A DNA stretch of 64,000 bases from NCBI RefSeq assembly GCF_029227915.1, contig NC_079878.1:26437501-26501500 (forward strand). Reading direction: 5' to 3'. This stretch comes from Hydractinia symbiolongicarpus. Taxonomy: Eukaryota > Cnidaria > Hydrozoa > Anthoathecata > Hydractiniidae. Shown here one piece after another: positions 14,001 through 24,984 of this stretch. How positions within the stretch are numbered: position 1 is the stretch's first letter; every line of letters starts with the position of its first letter. Position numbers and translations under genes: made by a program. The notes under the pieces were generated by a model. The model was not told the origin of the DNA. It made no database searches and saw only the letters and a list, made by a program, of their open reading frames with translations.

Positions 14001-16749
14001 TTATGGCTCCGCTACCATATATTGAAAATCTAAAAATAACTTGGCTTTTGTAGAGTCTGTTAAAGTCCGGAGATAGTCGAACGACAGTTTTTTTTCTTCT
14101 TTACTGATATTCAAAGCAGAGTATACAAGATTCAAGCCATGGTTTCTAGCTGCGTTCAGTCTAGCTTCGGCCGCAACCTGAGCCTTGGACGTGATCAAAC
14201 TGCTCCTGGCTACAGCGACTTGCGACAATTCTTTAGTCAGCATTTCGATAGCAATTCGCTTTTCGTCAGTTCTCTTACGCATTAACTACAGAGTTGGAGA
14301 AAATTTCAAAAACAAATAAGAAAATACACAAAGATGTCTTACAACAAAGGTTGTGTAGAACATTCTAAATAATCAGTAACACCCTACTCAAAGGCGCCTC
14401 AGAAATCCTCCAAATTCAATTTAGCAATTTAGGGTGACGAAGTACTTTTTAAAACAGAAACTTTATCCCTTCAAAATTGCAATTCATAATAAATTTACTT
14501 AGCAAAAGGCATCATTCAAGTGAAAGAGTTATAAAAATTATGTGTAGTATTAACGCTACCATTTCTTGTTGGATGTACACTTCAGTGTGTTTCTTCTCTT
14601 GCTCGAGAACTTGTCGCAAAAAAATGCTTTCCTGCTGTTTAGTGATGGAGATATGTTGTAGATGAAAGTATTTTAAAGAAGCGAATAATCCTTTTTCGTT
14701 CGCACTGCAGTTTTTGTGTGGTATGCAATCTAAATCACCGTTAACAATATAGAAATCTTAAAAAAACAAACACAAAACACAAACAAATTGATAATCAGTC
14801 AAACCTTTGCATTCGTTATTACTGCAGTTTGGAGGACAACAATTGCCACCCAAAGATTTAGCAACATCATCTGAAAGACCTTGCTCCACTACTCTCCTCT
14901 TCAGCCTGTATTCTTCTATTGTATATTGTGTTGCAGCTCCCTTGATAGTAGCAAGTATGACTGCTCTGAAAACAGGTCTATATGAAACATCATAAATATC
15001 ATGCAGCAAGTGTAAATCCTCACTTTTTAATGCGTACTGAAGTGAACAATTCAAAGTTACTTCGATCTTTTCTTTATTGTATATAGAAACCTTCGGGAAT
15101 CTTTCAGTATGTAAATTAAAAGGAAATATTTTAAATGTCTTTGCAAGTCCGATGAAATGTCTGCCACCATAATAAACTTTCTCAGTGTCCACGCTGCCAG
15201 TAATTTTGTTCTTTACAAATCCCATCTAGAAGAGAACAAGAACCAGTAAAGGAATTTCATACAGGCAGTTACCTATAAGAAATTTATGTAGATGGTTCAA
15301 CAACCTTTACTGCAGATCTATTTGTTTCTCGTTAAAAGCAAAAAGATTGAGAATTTCATGTTTTGTTTTCATTGTATGTTGCTAGGTGTTACCATGGTGT
15401 TGCTAGGTGTTACCATGGTGTTGCTAGGTTTTCGTAGGAAATTATTGGATGCTTAAAACAAATTTCAGTCCTTACACTCTTAAGGAGATTTAAAGATTTT
15501 TTATTGAGAAGTTAAAGCCTTATTTGAAATGAGGAAATTTGAGAACTTTTTTATATTTCTCAAACTTACTTTCGTAAGATTGAAATTTAGGATGCTGTTT
15601 AAAAAATCTGTTTAAAATTCAACTTGGGGTGCGTACTAACACTGCCTAAACATTATCTATTATATATCGCAATTATCTGTAATATGTCGCAATTATCTGC
15701 AATATATCGCAATTATCTGTAATATGTCGCAATTATCTGCAATATATCGCAATTATCTGTAATATGTCGCAATTATCTGTAATATGTCGCAATTATCTGC
15801 AATATATCGCAATTATCTGTAATATGTCGCAATTATCTGTAATATGTAGCAATTATCTGTAATTGCGATAGATTGCAGATATCTGCGACCAGGTATAAAA
15901 ATATTGCAGAAAAATTTCGTAAAACGAAACGACAACAAGAAGCTTGGCAATATATATTGTTAACGGAATTTTACGACAGTATACAAGATTTTGCCAGCAA
16001 TATACCGGAATTTAAAATTTCAATGCTTCTAACCTAGTGTCGCTTGAGAAAAGTATGTATCGTGAAATAAATATATAACATACCTCATAATATTCTAAAT
16101 CAGCTAAACTCAAAGGTAACAATATGAGCATCAGTAGAATTCCAACGATAAACAAAACCATTATAAAGGTCATCAGATTATTTGCGAGGCTGTTTTGAGG
16201 TCTTGCAGTGAATGTTTCTACATCTAAAAGGGATGCAGGAACATCAACTGGTGTAACGTCAGATGAATTCACTGATCTATTTTCAGATGGATCTACTGAT
16301 CTATCCCCAGATAAATTTACAGATATATCCCCAGATGGATCCACTGGTCTTTCTTCAGAAGGATCAACTGATCTATCCCCAAATGAATTCACTGATCTAT
16401 TTTCAGATGGATCTACTGATCTATCCCCAGATAAATTTACAGATATATCCCCAGATGGATCCACTGGTCTTTCTTCAGAAGGATCAACTGATCTCTCCCC
16501 AAATGAATTCACTGATCTTTCTTCAGATGAATCCACTGCTACATCCTTATATGCATCCACTGATCTATCCCCAGATGAATCTACTGATCTATCCTCAGAT
16601 AAATCTATTGACCTATCCGCAGATTCTTCCACTGGTCTATTCCCAGATGAATCCAGTGGTCTAATATAAACTTGCTCTGGTTGTTGTGAAAGTAATTCAA
16701 ATTCATCTCTTCTAAATTTAGGTTCAGTTTTTTTGACATCATGAGACAT
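14001..16749 (-). CDS. SPFH-B: SPFH/band 7 membrane protein with octapeptide-repeat N-terminus
   Basis: Exons in coding order are 16084-16749, 14805-15225, 14560-14729 and 14001-14285, giving 513 residues. From the second exon onward it parallels SPFH-A and SPFH-C, with identical lengths for exons 3 (170 nt) and 4 (285 nt) and an ending YMVAEP. It keeps the six-Cys insert (CC-x3-C-x4-C-x2-C-x5-C) and a NIS sequon. Exon 1 is unlike the paralogs: about 190 residues precede the membrane segment (about 192-215), and about 120 of these are roughly 15 copies of an acidic octapeptide of the type DRSVDPSE. If topology follows the paralogs, the repeats face the cytosol. The start ATG at 16749 opens the only frame that leads into the membrane segment. 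Confidence 0.85.
15657..15862. repeat. Minisatellite of about 20 bp in SPFH-B intron 1
   Basis: About ten tandem copies of a unit close to CGCAATTATCTGTAATATGT, alternating TGTAATATGT and TGCAATATAT variants. A copy-number-variable intronic repeat; no coding or regulatory sign. Confidence 0.95.
16245..16625 (-). repeat. Coding 24-bp minisatellite in SPFH-B exon 1
   Basis: Roughly fifteen 24-bp units encode the acidic octapeptide repeat. A 120-bp block of five units is duplicated almost perfectly at 16265-16384 and 16385-16504. The unit length is a multiple of three, so the open frame survives changes in copy number. Confidence 0.92.
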
Positions 16750-18072
16750 TACTTGTGATTCTATGAGTTAAAAAATAAGATAATAAAAACATTACAAGAC
16801 TTATGGCCTCACGAAACGACTTATATTAACTTTATAAAGAGAGTAGAGAAGACTCGGATAGGGTTGGAAATTATAACATACAAATATATAGTATAATGAA
16901 TACATTGTTATGAACGTTTGCGTAAAACATAGGAAAGATTAAAGTATACAAAATTACTACAGGGTGGACACGAAAATTAAAAAAAGTCCTATTTCATGAC
17001 TTCTTCAATTGCATATGAAGTAACGGAGAAGGATGAAAAAAACAAATAAATAGACTGGGAAATAAGTGAATCAGTTAAATATTGAAAACAACTTAATCAA
17101 ATCAAATCAGAAAACACAGTCATTGAAATACGAAAAGAACCTTAAAAAACATTCATAACTTCCGAATGACTTTTCGAAACCACGTGACTTACATCCACCC
17201 TGTATTAACGTTAATTGTGAATATAAAAACTATGAATTATGAAAAGAACCTTAAAAAACATTCATAACTTCCGAATGACTTTTCGAAACCACGTGACTTA
17301 CATCCACCCTGTATTAACGTTAATTGTGAATATAAAAACTATAAATAAATATGTACGGAACTCAAAAAAATGTCTATTATAAAAAAATGCAAGGAATAGC
17401 TTAATGATATACAAAAAGTGAGAAGTGTTTCAACTGTAAGTTTATTAATGCTTTATATACTTGGGTTTTTTTTTGTGAGGAGCACATTTTCGTGCTTTAA
17501 TCTAGATATTTTCCGGGATATTCGATTCAATTTTGTTAAATTCAGAAGAGTCATTGTATGCCCTTGTCATTTCACATATATATGCACTTTCTACGTATTT
17601 TGCAAACTACCAGACACTCTAGTCTTAGCTGCATACTGATGTTGTTTCTTATTAAAAATGTACTCTTGGTAACCTATTGCAAATGGTGTAGGGCATTATC
17701 CGGACTGGAAAAACTTTTTTTGGTAAAATTAGAAAAGAACAGATAATAACTTGTACACATTTTTCAATAAAACTTTTTTTTCAATAAAAATCTTATAAGA
17801 AATATGTTACGCAAAAAACATAATCTTGGATAATTGTGTTCAAAAAAGGTTTGATTCAATTTAAATAAAAAAATTAAATTATCCCTCATCTTTCTATTTC
17901 AGAGTTTGGAATGGAAACCAACCTGTTTCAATTTATTCAACACCTTCCTCGACTTTATATTAAAAACACCACTCATACATAAGTTACCAAGAGTATAGAC
18001 AGAAAAGGTAGGTCTACAAAACAGTATTATAATAAGGTATTGCTATATATTCACTATGTGGACACACAAGAT
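16750..18072. other. Intergenic between SPFH-B and SPFH-C
   Basis: No gene is visible. A 109-bp tandem duplication begins at 17132 and 17241 (GAAAAGAACCTTAAAAAACA and onward). It contains CCACGTGAC and the run ATCCACCCTGTATTAACG in both copies. Confidence 0.7.
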
Positions 18073-21000
18073 TCAAGGTCTTGCTACCATATATTGGAAA
18101 CCAATGTACATGTTGGCATTCTTAGAGTCACGTAAGGTTCGAATGTAATCCAGGGTTTTCTTGTGCTCCTCATTTGTTATATTGAGAGCATCATGAATAA
18201 TTTTTAAACCTTGGCTTCTCGCATCGTCAACCAATGCTTTTGCTTGAATAGTTGCTCTTGATACAATCAAAGAGCTATTTGCATTGGCTCCCTGTTCTAC
18301 TTCCCTTGCAAGATTTTCAATAGCTATTCGCTCTTGTTCTGTTTGTTTTCGTGTAATCTGCAGTGAGAAAATGATTAAAAAAAAGTTTAGTATTTTTCAA
18401 GAGTTAAAATTTCAGACCTTAATAAAACGTTTTCTGTAATCAGAGAAAAAACTACAATAAAAAGGGGAATATTTTTTCACAATACTTTAAAACGCATATT
18501 TTCATACACACCAATTCTTTTTGCACAAAATGCTCTGTATCAGTTTTCTCTTGCTCAAGTACTTGTCTCAAAAAGGTTCTTTGTTGCTCCGCAGTGATGT
18601 CAACTAATTGAAGTTGAAAGTATTTCATGTGCGCAAACAAGCCTTTGTCGCTTTTTGTACAGTCTATGTAACTCTTGCAGCCTAAAACAATAAAAAAGAC
18701 TATATTATTATATCTTATACAATCTCTTTAATAATAGCCGTATTCCGTCTGTCTGTTTGTGGGCAAGAAAAACGATGTGTTACTGAAACACGAAATATGC
18801 GGTATTAAAAGGACGGGTGGACCTGTGGATTTTTCCACGGGCTAACGACTAGTCTCTTTAATAATAGCCGTCGTCTGTCTGTGTGTCCGCAAAAGCGCGG
18901 CCCGTAACAGAAACACGAATTTTTTAAAATGCGCACAAATATCAAATGCGACATATTTTTATCCACTAGGTAAGAAAGTGTAGAGACTTTATAGTTCCTG
19001 GGGCAAAGCCCAGAGGCAGACCGAGAAAGACTTGGCAGAAGGTTATAAGGACAGACTTGATACAGAGGAAGTTGAGTTTAGATCTAACACAGTCTAGATC
19101 AGATTAGAAGAGGGTCATTAATATACCCCGTCCAACCCATGCTAGCATGGAAAACGGACGTTAAGCCGAGAATGATGATGATCACTGTGCTGCGACGGGT
19201 AAATTTAAGGGACGGGTGAACCTGTGGATTTCTCCGCTAACGACTAGTCTCTATAATAACAGCCGTATTCTGTCTGTCTCTTCGCAAAATGGTACCGATG
19301 GTAGCGAGACACATGCATCATATAAAGGACGGATGAACCTGTGGATTTATCCACAAGCCATAGTCTATATTAAAATACCCGTATATGTCTGTCTGAAACG
19401 CAAAATAATGCCGCTAGTAGCGAGACACACTTAATGGGCAAACCCGTGGATGTTTCCACTGGCCAGTGACTTGTATTTTAAAATTTAATGAAATTACTGA
19501 ATTTACATTACTACAAAATTTTGATGAACCATAAATTTTAAAAAGACTTATGTAAACAGTAAACGTTTTTTCTCATAAAAAGGTATACAACACTAAATCT
19601 GTTGAATACTTGCATCAAGAAAATCTTCTTGCATTAAGTCCTTTCAGCATTGTTTTTTATAGTGTAGCGTTTAATTATGCATAGTCAAGGTAAATGAAGG
19701 TTTTGAGTATATGGGATAAAAATATATGTATAAGTGGCATTTATTTTGCCAATGCAATATCCAATAGACATTTTGTGTTTGTATGATTTTGCAAATAAGC
19801 AGTTTTCAGGAGAAATTTCATCATATTTCCAATATGCTAGTATTTAAAAGCATGATCACTTTGAAACTGATATCATCAATCTTCACACTTTCCATACTAT
19901 GTGCTTTTATGAAAACAAGCGGAATCTAAGTTCTCTTTCTTGTTTGTTATGTTTCTTCTTTTAGGAAAATTGTTTTAGCAAATTGAATAAATAATGATAA
20001 AATTCAAAGACTAAATTTTGTAAAAATTAATGCCACAAGATTCAATCCAGCATATCATGTTATTAAAAAGCACAACTTATTTTATTTAACAATTCACACT
20101 AAATACCTTTCCTGCACACCGCACAACCTTTTCTGCAGCACTTTCCACCTAATGCATTTGCTGCTGCGTCTGCTAAACCTTTTGCAACTAATGGTCTGTT
20201 AGCACGATATTGCTCGATTGTGTACTTGTTTGCCTCTCCTTTGATTGCAGCCAACAGAGTGCTCCTTAAAATAGGTTTATATGCGACATCATAGGTATCA
20301 TGCAATAAAGCCAGGTCTTCTGGTCGCAATTCGTATTGAACAGAGCATGTCATTGTGACCTCAATTTTCTCTTTGTTGTATATTGTTAAACGATCAAACT
20401 TTTCATTATGGATATCTTTTCGAAATGTTTTGAATGTTGTGGTCACACCAACAAAATGTCTTCCACCAAAATATACCTTAGTAGTGTCAACTGATCCAGT
20501 TGTTTTACTCTTCTTAAAACCCATCTAAAATTTAAATTTTTCAAAATATCAAAAAAGAAGTGTTACCTATCAAAAAAATCCACAGTTGAGGCATGTGCAT
20601 TAAAATAATGAGATAGTCCATAGAGGTCCAAAAATAGGTCTGTGTGCAACCATTTCGAACAGGCAAAATAGAGCTATTATTGCAGATTTTTATTACGTAA
20701 TTAATTCTCATATATTTCTATATTCCTGAGGGAAAATGTAAAATATATGGGAATTTTCATTCCAATTTTCTTTTAGAGATTTGCATCTTAAACTATTTGT
20801 ATAAAACATTAGAGTATAACACTTTTGTTTTTGTTCTAAACACAACACCATTATTTACGGATTACAGAGTGAAATAAGAAAAATATTTTTAATTTAAAGG
20901 GTTGTGCGAGATTTTAATAGTAATGCATTTGAGCTATCTTTCTAAATTTTAGGCCTAACAGCTGATTTAAATCATGGTGTGTAAAACTTGCTTAAGGGTC

Positions 21001-21371
21001 CCACTGTCTGTCCCACTTATTTTAAAATGCAAATGTTTACCTTATTGGTGAATCATAAATTTCCTGAACAAAAATGTTTTGGTCCCAAGCACTTAAACAT
21101 TATCACAAATTATAATTTAATTTCAGCATTTTTGAAAATGAGAGACAAATTAATTTTTGTTTTGGGATGTTGCTACTTCCTAACCTGTGTTTTGGATGTT
21201 GGGTCAAATACGCGACATTTTTGATGAATGCAGCATTAGTAATCAACAAAAATAATTTTATAACTATACCTCATAATATTCCAAGTCAGAAAAACTCAAC
21301 GGCAACAAAATTACTAACAGCAAGGTTGCTATAACAATTGCTCCAATAATAAGTTGAGCAGTACAATCCAT
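18073..21371 (-). CDS. SPFH-C: single-pass membrane SPFH/band 7 protein (four exons)
   Basis: Exons in coding order are 21270-21371, 20107-20524, 18512-18681 and 18073-18357, giving 324 residues. A very short N-terminus (MDCTAQ) runs into a membrane segment at about residues 6-27. Next come the SPFH domain, a six-Cys insert (CC-x3-C-x2-C-x3-C-x5-C) across the exon 2/3 junction, the LVDIT block, a charged helix and a YMVARP ending. The last 39 residues and the first bases of the 3' UTR are nearly identical to SPFH-A, although the rest has clearly diverged. A NIT sequon is conserved. A protein role is not known; it may form hetero-oligomers with its paralogs, as prohibitins do, but that is a guess. 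Confidence 0.88.
18690..19470. repeat. Tandem array of about 115-bp units in SPFH-C intron 2, split by a LINE fragment
   Basis: At least four diverged units share AATAATAGCCGTATTCTGTC, a GACGGGTGAACCTGTGGATT block and an ACGACTAGTCTCT block. A LINE 3' fragment (18970-19182) interrupts the array. A related inverted motif (GGACAGACAGACGGACAGAA) appears near 46251-46270, so the family is dispersed. Confidence 0.8.
18970..19182 (+). mobile_element. LINE 3'-end fragment (same family as 28529-29778)
   Basis: About 210 bp matching the last part of the LINE ORF and its 3' end, including the GCCCAGAGGCAGACCGAGAA block and CCAACCCATGCTAGCATGG, ending in a short GAT-repeat tail. Strongly 5'-truncated, as typical of target-primed reverse transcription. 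Confidence 0.93.
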
Positions 21372-21424
21372 AATAATTGTCACCTAACAAGCAAGAGAAT
21401 AACATATCACAATCTACCTATATC

Positions 21425-21640
21425 CTGATGCTCAGGATATGCACTATAGGCATGCAGGTGCCTCCTTCATGCGTGTGACCAAGCATGAAGGAGGCACCTG
21501 CATTCCTACCCATTCCCTAAAATTTCTATAAATAGTCCAACGCATACTAAACATGTTGTATTTACTCATTTCAATAGAAATACATTGTTTTTATCAATTT
21601 TGTGTAATATTCTGGAACTCAAAGCAATTAAATGATCAAA
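21425..21640. repeat. Dispersed repeat with perfect 21-bp hairpin
   Basis: 21502-21640 is clearly similar to 60212-60345 (shared CATTCCTACCCATTCCC and TAGAAATACATTGTTT). Inside this copy only, 21452-21472 and 21483-21503 are perfect inverted repeats of 21 bp around a 10-nt loop, an insertion or rearrangement not seen in the other copy. Confidence 0.8.
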
Positions 21641-21884
21641 ATAATAGTTCTGACTACACACTTTTTTCTATAAAAACCAGTAAGATCTGACCCGAAGCTG
21701 GATGTTTTTCATGCCTTTTCAGTCTGGTTTGTTCTTACTTTATTTTTAATAGTAAGAATACAACTTTGGAATTAAGTTCTGACATATGGATGTTTTTCTT
21801 AAATTTCCTTAAAATCTGTTTATATTTAAAACAAAAGGTCTATAATTTTATCCATGAACAATTAAAACAGAGGAAAATGGCTTC

Positions 21885-22040
21885 CAGCAATCATAGCTCA
21901 GTCAGTAGAGCATTTAGCTCATGTCCTGGACTTCAGAGCAAACTGGGCAGAAATGCTATACTTGTTGTTATAGCTGTTCTGCCCAGATTGGGAAAACAGC
22001 CTGTTTACAACCAGGACAGCCGGATTATGTACACATGGTC
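21885..22040 (+). other. tRNA-like A box and short inverted repeat
   Basis: TAGCTCAGTCAGTAGAGC matches the Pol III A-box consensus of a tRNA, but no B box or clover-leaf can be followed after it. An inverted repeat CTGGGCAGAA / TTCTGCCCAG lies just downstream. It may be a decayed tRNA pseudogene or SINE head. Confidence 0.35.
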
Positions 22041-22439
22041 TGAATATTTATAGTTTTTTTTTGCACTGGTTATGTTGTGGTGACTGGATTATGAACGCTG
22101 ATATAAATGGGCTGGGCAGGCAGGCTGTGATTGGCATTTTCTTTGAACTTTTGTGAATAAAACATTCTCTGGAAGATAGAACACCCCTGAAAATAGACAT
22201 GGCGAAAGAAAAATGTCTCGACGTAATTCTTAGTATAAACTACTCTTGTAGTAAATACATTTCAACATAATATACTTTGAATTAACTAAATTTCACGTAA
22301 CCTAAATTATTCCTTTTGTGGGAATTAAGTTTGTTGAAAAGTTATTAAACTTTCGTATTCCAAAATTTAGTATTTGCCACAAAATTTTGTTTTATTTGAG
22401 AACAACCAGGGCTGTTTGCTTTTCAGAAGCGATGACGAA

Positions 22440-22775
22440 TGATATAAAAGCGGTCGGTCTGATTATATTTGTTCTGTAAGTCTCGAATAATATATGACTG
22501 TCATACATAAGCCAGCCTTCCCAGATTATGTGCGTTCTATAATAAGTGACAAATAATATAAAAATATCATATATAAGCCGGTCGGCCCCAATTACGTTCG
22601 TTCTATAAGTCTCAAATAATATTAGACTGTTGTATATAAACTGGCCTGCCCTGATTATGTTCCTTTTATAAGTGCCAAATAATATTTTTAGAGTAATAAG
22701 CTGGTCCGTTCTGATTATGTTGCCCTGATTATGATTATGTTGCCCTGATTATGATTATGTTGCCCTGTTCTTAAC
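22440..22775. repeat. Degenerate tandem repeat of about 70-75 bp
   Basis: Four to five diverged units contain CCCTGATTATGTTCGTTCTA, then AAATAATAT and a TATATAAGCCGG-like block. They end in short duplications of TTATGATTATGTTGCCCTGA. No coding potential. Confidence 0.75.
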
Positions 22776-22944
22776 CGGGGCAAGCTGCCGTACTTATAAT
22801 CAGGGCAGCGTTTATTATCCGGGCAGAACATAGTTTTGCATGCTTTATAAAAACTACTAGTTTGATATAGCTAGTAAATAACACACTGCATGAGTCTTTT
22901 TAAAATACAATGAAGTAAAAATTCAGCCATAACTAGAGAGAAGA

Positions 22945-23532
22945 CAGTCAGGGAAATCCTCTTAATTAAGCTGTATAGCTAAATTTGGAGATCTCCTAAA
23001 TAAGCTGTATCATAGAGCTTATTAGGTGACATATATTTAAATTAGGAGGTAGAAAAAGTTTTTCCCGATTTTTCGAAAAATGTAAATTTTAGCTGCAGCT
23101 CTTTCATCATCAGTTTGACCACTATATTATAAAAGAAGAACGGTATTTCCAGCACTCCGGGTTCAAAAGATATGGACTATAGACAATGGTTCATTGTTAG
23201 TGATAGTCTATTTAAGCTGTACTGCATCCTAGTTAGGATGTCACATCACGCGATAGATCCTATTTATGCAGATATTTTTAAAACTTCAAATTTAGCAGAC
23301 CTTCGGGGTGCTACGAAAAAACTAATGTATTGGAGATGTTTATATGCACATAAATATTGGATTTATTCAGTTAGATAGATGCTAAAATTCAGTTAAATGT
23401 GTGTTTTACACGATCAATGTTTTGTACATCTTCTAAGCTGTAAAATGCTGTAATTAGACTGTATCATACATCCTAATTAAGCTGACATCTAAATTAAGCT
23501 GTACAGCTTAATTAAGAGGATTTTCCTGACTG
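22945..23532. mobile_element. TIR element 1, ends CAGTCAGG, 5-bp target duplication
   Basis: 588-bp non-autonomous element. The terminal inverted repeats extend about 36 bp (CAGTCAGGGAAATCCTCTTA and its inverted partner). The 5-bp direct repeat GAAGA flanks it at 22940-22944 and 23533-23537. Subterminal regions carry several copies of TTAAGCTGTA-like motifs in both orientations. No transposase frame is present. It shares terminal bases and target-site size with the element at 62992-63617. Confidence 0.85.
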
Positions 23533-23579
23533 GAAGAGGTAGATAGGGAGGATCTAGTATTGTTGCTTAGAAAACAAAT

Positions 23580-24700
23580 GTTAGATAGATAATTAGATAG
23601 ATACAAATATCCAGGTATATCCCCTGTCTATTATTTACAGGAGGCACCATGGCTTATGGGCAGTATTTAATGCTCGTTTTGAGCTATGTATGAATGAATG
23701 AATGAATGAAATAAACATATATTTCAGTTTACTAGGAGATAAATATACATTATTAATTAAAATTTTTGCCCTAGTAAACCCCGGAAACTGCCAAAGTTAG
23801 CAGAGCTCGAAGTATGACAGCCACCGTGGACAATACAAAACACACAACTTACACAGACAACACTACAAAACAAGACAGACAAGCGAAAAAATGTGAAAAA
23901 TATTGCAATTGCAAATCCCAAGAAAAAAGTGGTGTGAAAGTGATTGTGAACAATAGTAATTTTAGGTATATATAAATTAAACATAATTAGACAACAATGT
24001 ATGCTTTATTAGAGATTTAAGTCTATGCAAAGGGAGATCTAAAAGTCTTATTTCAGGTAAGGTATTCTGACAACTAGACCATAATAGGACACTTTGATGC
24101 CTAATGGATTTCAAACCAAATGCCGAAGTACGAACAGCACGCAAATTTATAAGGCCTAGGCTGTTAGCACGAGTATTATGAGAGTGAGAGAAGTCAATTG
24201 AAAAGGTACCAATCAAAGGAACAGGTAGATTGTTGTGAAATAAATTATAAATAAATAGTACATTTTGCAGTTTCACAGTATCTGTGAATTTAAGGATGCC
24301 TAAATCTTTATAATATTGGTTTGCATTTGTTCTATGGTTGGCAAAATTCATAAGACGTAAAGCACAATTTTGAAGGACAGTGATTCGGTTCACTTGTAAA
24401 CTTATGGACTGACCCCAGAATTGGGAGCAATAATTTAGATTTGAGTGGAAAAGAGCATTATAAACTGACAGAAGAACATCCATTGGCACATAATGTCTTA
24501 TTTTTGCAATGATTCCATTAACCTTTTTCAATTTGGTTGCAACTGAATTAATCTGGGACTTCCATGTATGTAGACCAAATTAGGGTCGCGCTCCACCAGA
24601 CAACATCCAACGGCCCACACATTGTGTCATATCCCCAATTTCCCTCACATGGCTTGGATTAACCCAAGGGGGATTCATTAACCCAAGGGGGATTCATAGC
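23580..24700 (-). mobile_element. SINE copy interrupted by a LINE
   Basis: Two halves of one SINE: 24572-24700 holds the body and 23580-23684 the 3' end with TATC-repeat tail, in the same order as the copy at 62511-62844. The LINE at 23690-24566 splits it, with TATGT duplicated on each side. The tRNA head is missing, and AATCCCCCTTGGGTTAATG is duplicated at the 5' edge. Confidence 0.85.
23690..24566 (-). mobile_element. 5'-truncated non-LTR retrotransposon in a SINE
   Basis: The insertion is bounded by 5-bp direct repeats TATGT (23685-23689 and 24567-24571). It ends, in its own orientation, in an (ATTC)n tail. The reading frame 23977-24566 is open from the truncation point to a stop. It encodes the C-terminal part of a reverse-transcriptase ORF of the CR1/Jockey/L2 type, recognised by WKSQINSVATKLKKVNGII and VYNALFHSNLNYCSQFWG. 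The undamaged frame and clear TSD suggest a fairly recent event. The catalytic RT motifs were lost in the truncation. Confidence 0.88.
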
Positions 24701-24984
24701 AAAGAACCAGTCGCAATATAAAGCTAGCTAAGCTAGCTATATATTTAGCTATATATTGGTTCCGTCTTGTGCCAAGCTTTTCTGCTATACTGCAAATAAA
24801 TTGTATGAAAAGGAAATAAATAGGAAAATAGGTTAAGTAAATTAAACATTAAAAAAGTTCTTTAAGTCAACAAATCAATAGGCATCCCTTGAAAATGCCT
24901 TCTAATCTTCTCACACCCCACACCCCCTGCGCTAATAGAAAGTTGTTTATACTAAACTCGCCTAATGGCACCCTATAACCGGCC

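Noticed and set aside
16208-16669. Plus-strand 153-codon frame of STDLSPDE-like repeats
   Set aside because: Antisense shadow of the coding minisatellite in SPFH-B exon 1; the minus frame alone leads into a membrane segment and a valid donor.
21885-21960. A functional tRNA gene
   Set aside because: Good A-box match but no B box and no foldable anticodon or T arms.
23580-24700. Idea that the LINE and the SINE share a 3' tail (partner pair)
   Set aside because: The LINE tail is (ATTC)n and the SINE tail is (ATCT)n. The LINE is an insertion in the SINE with its own target duplication.
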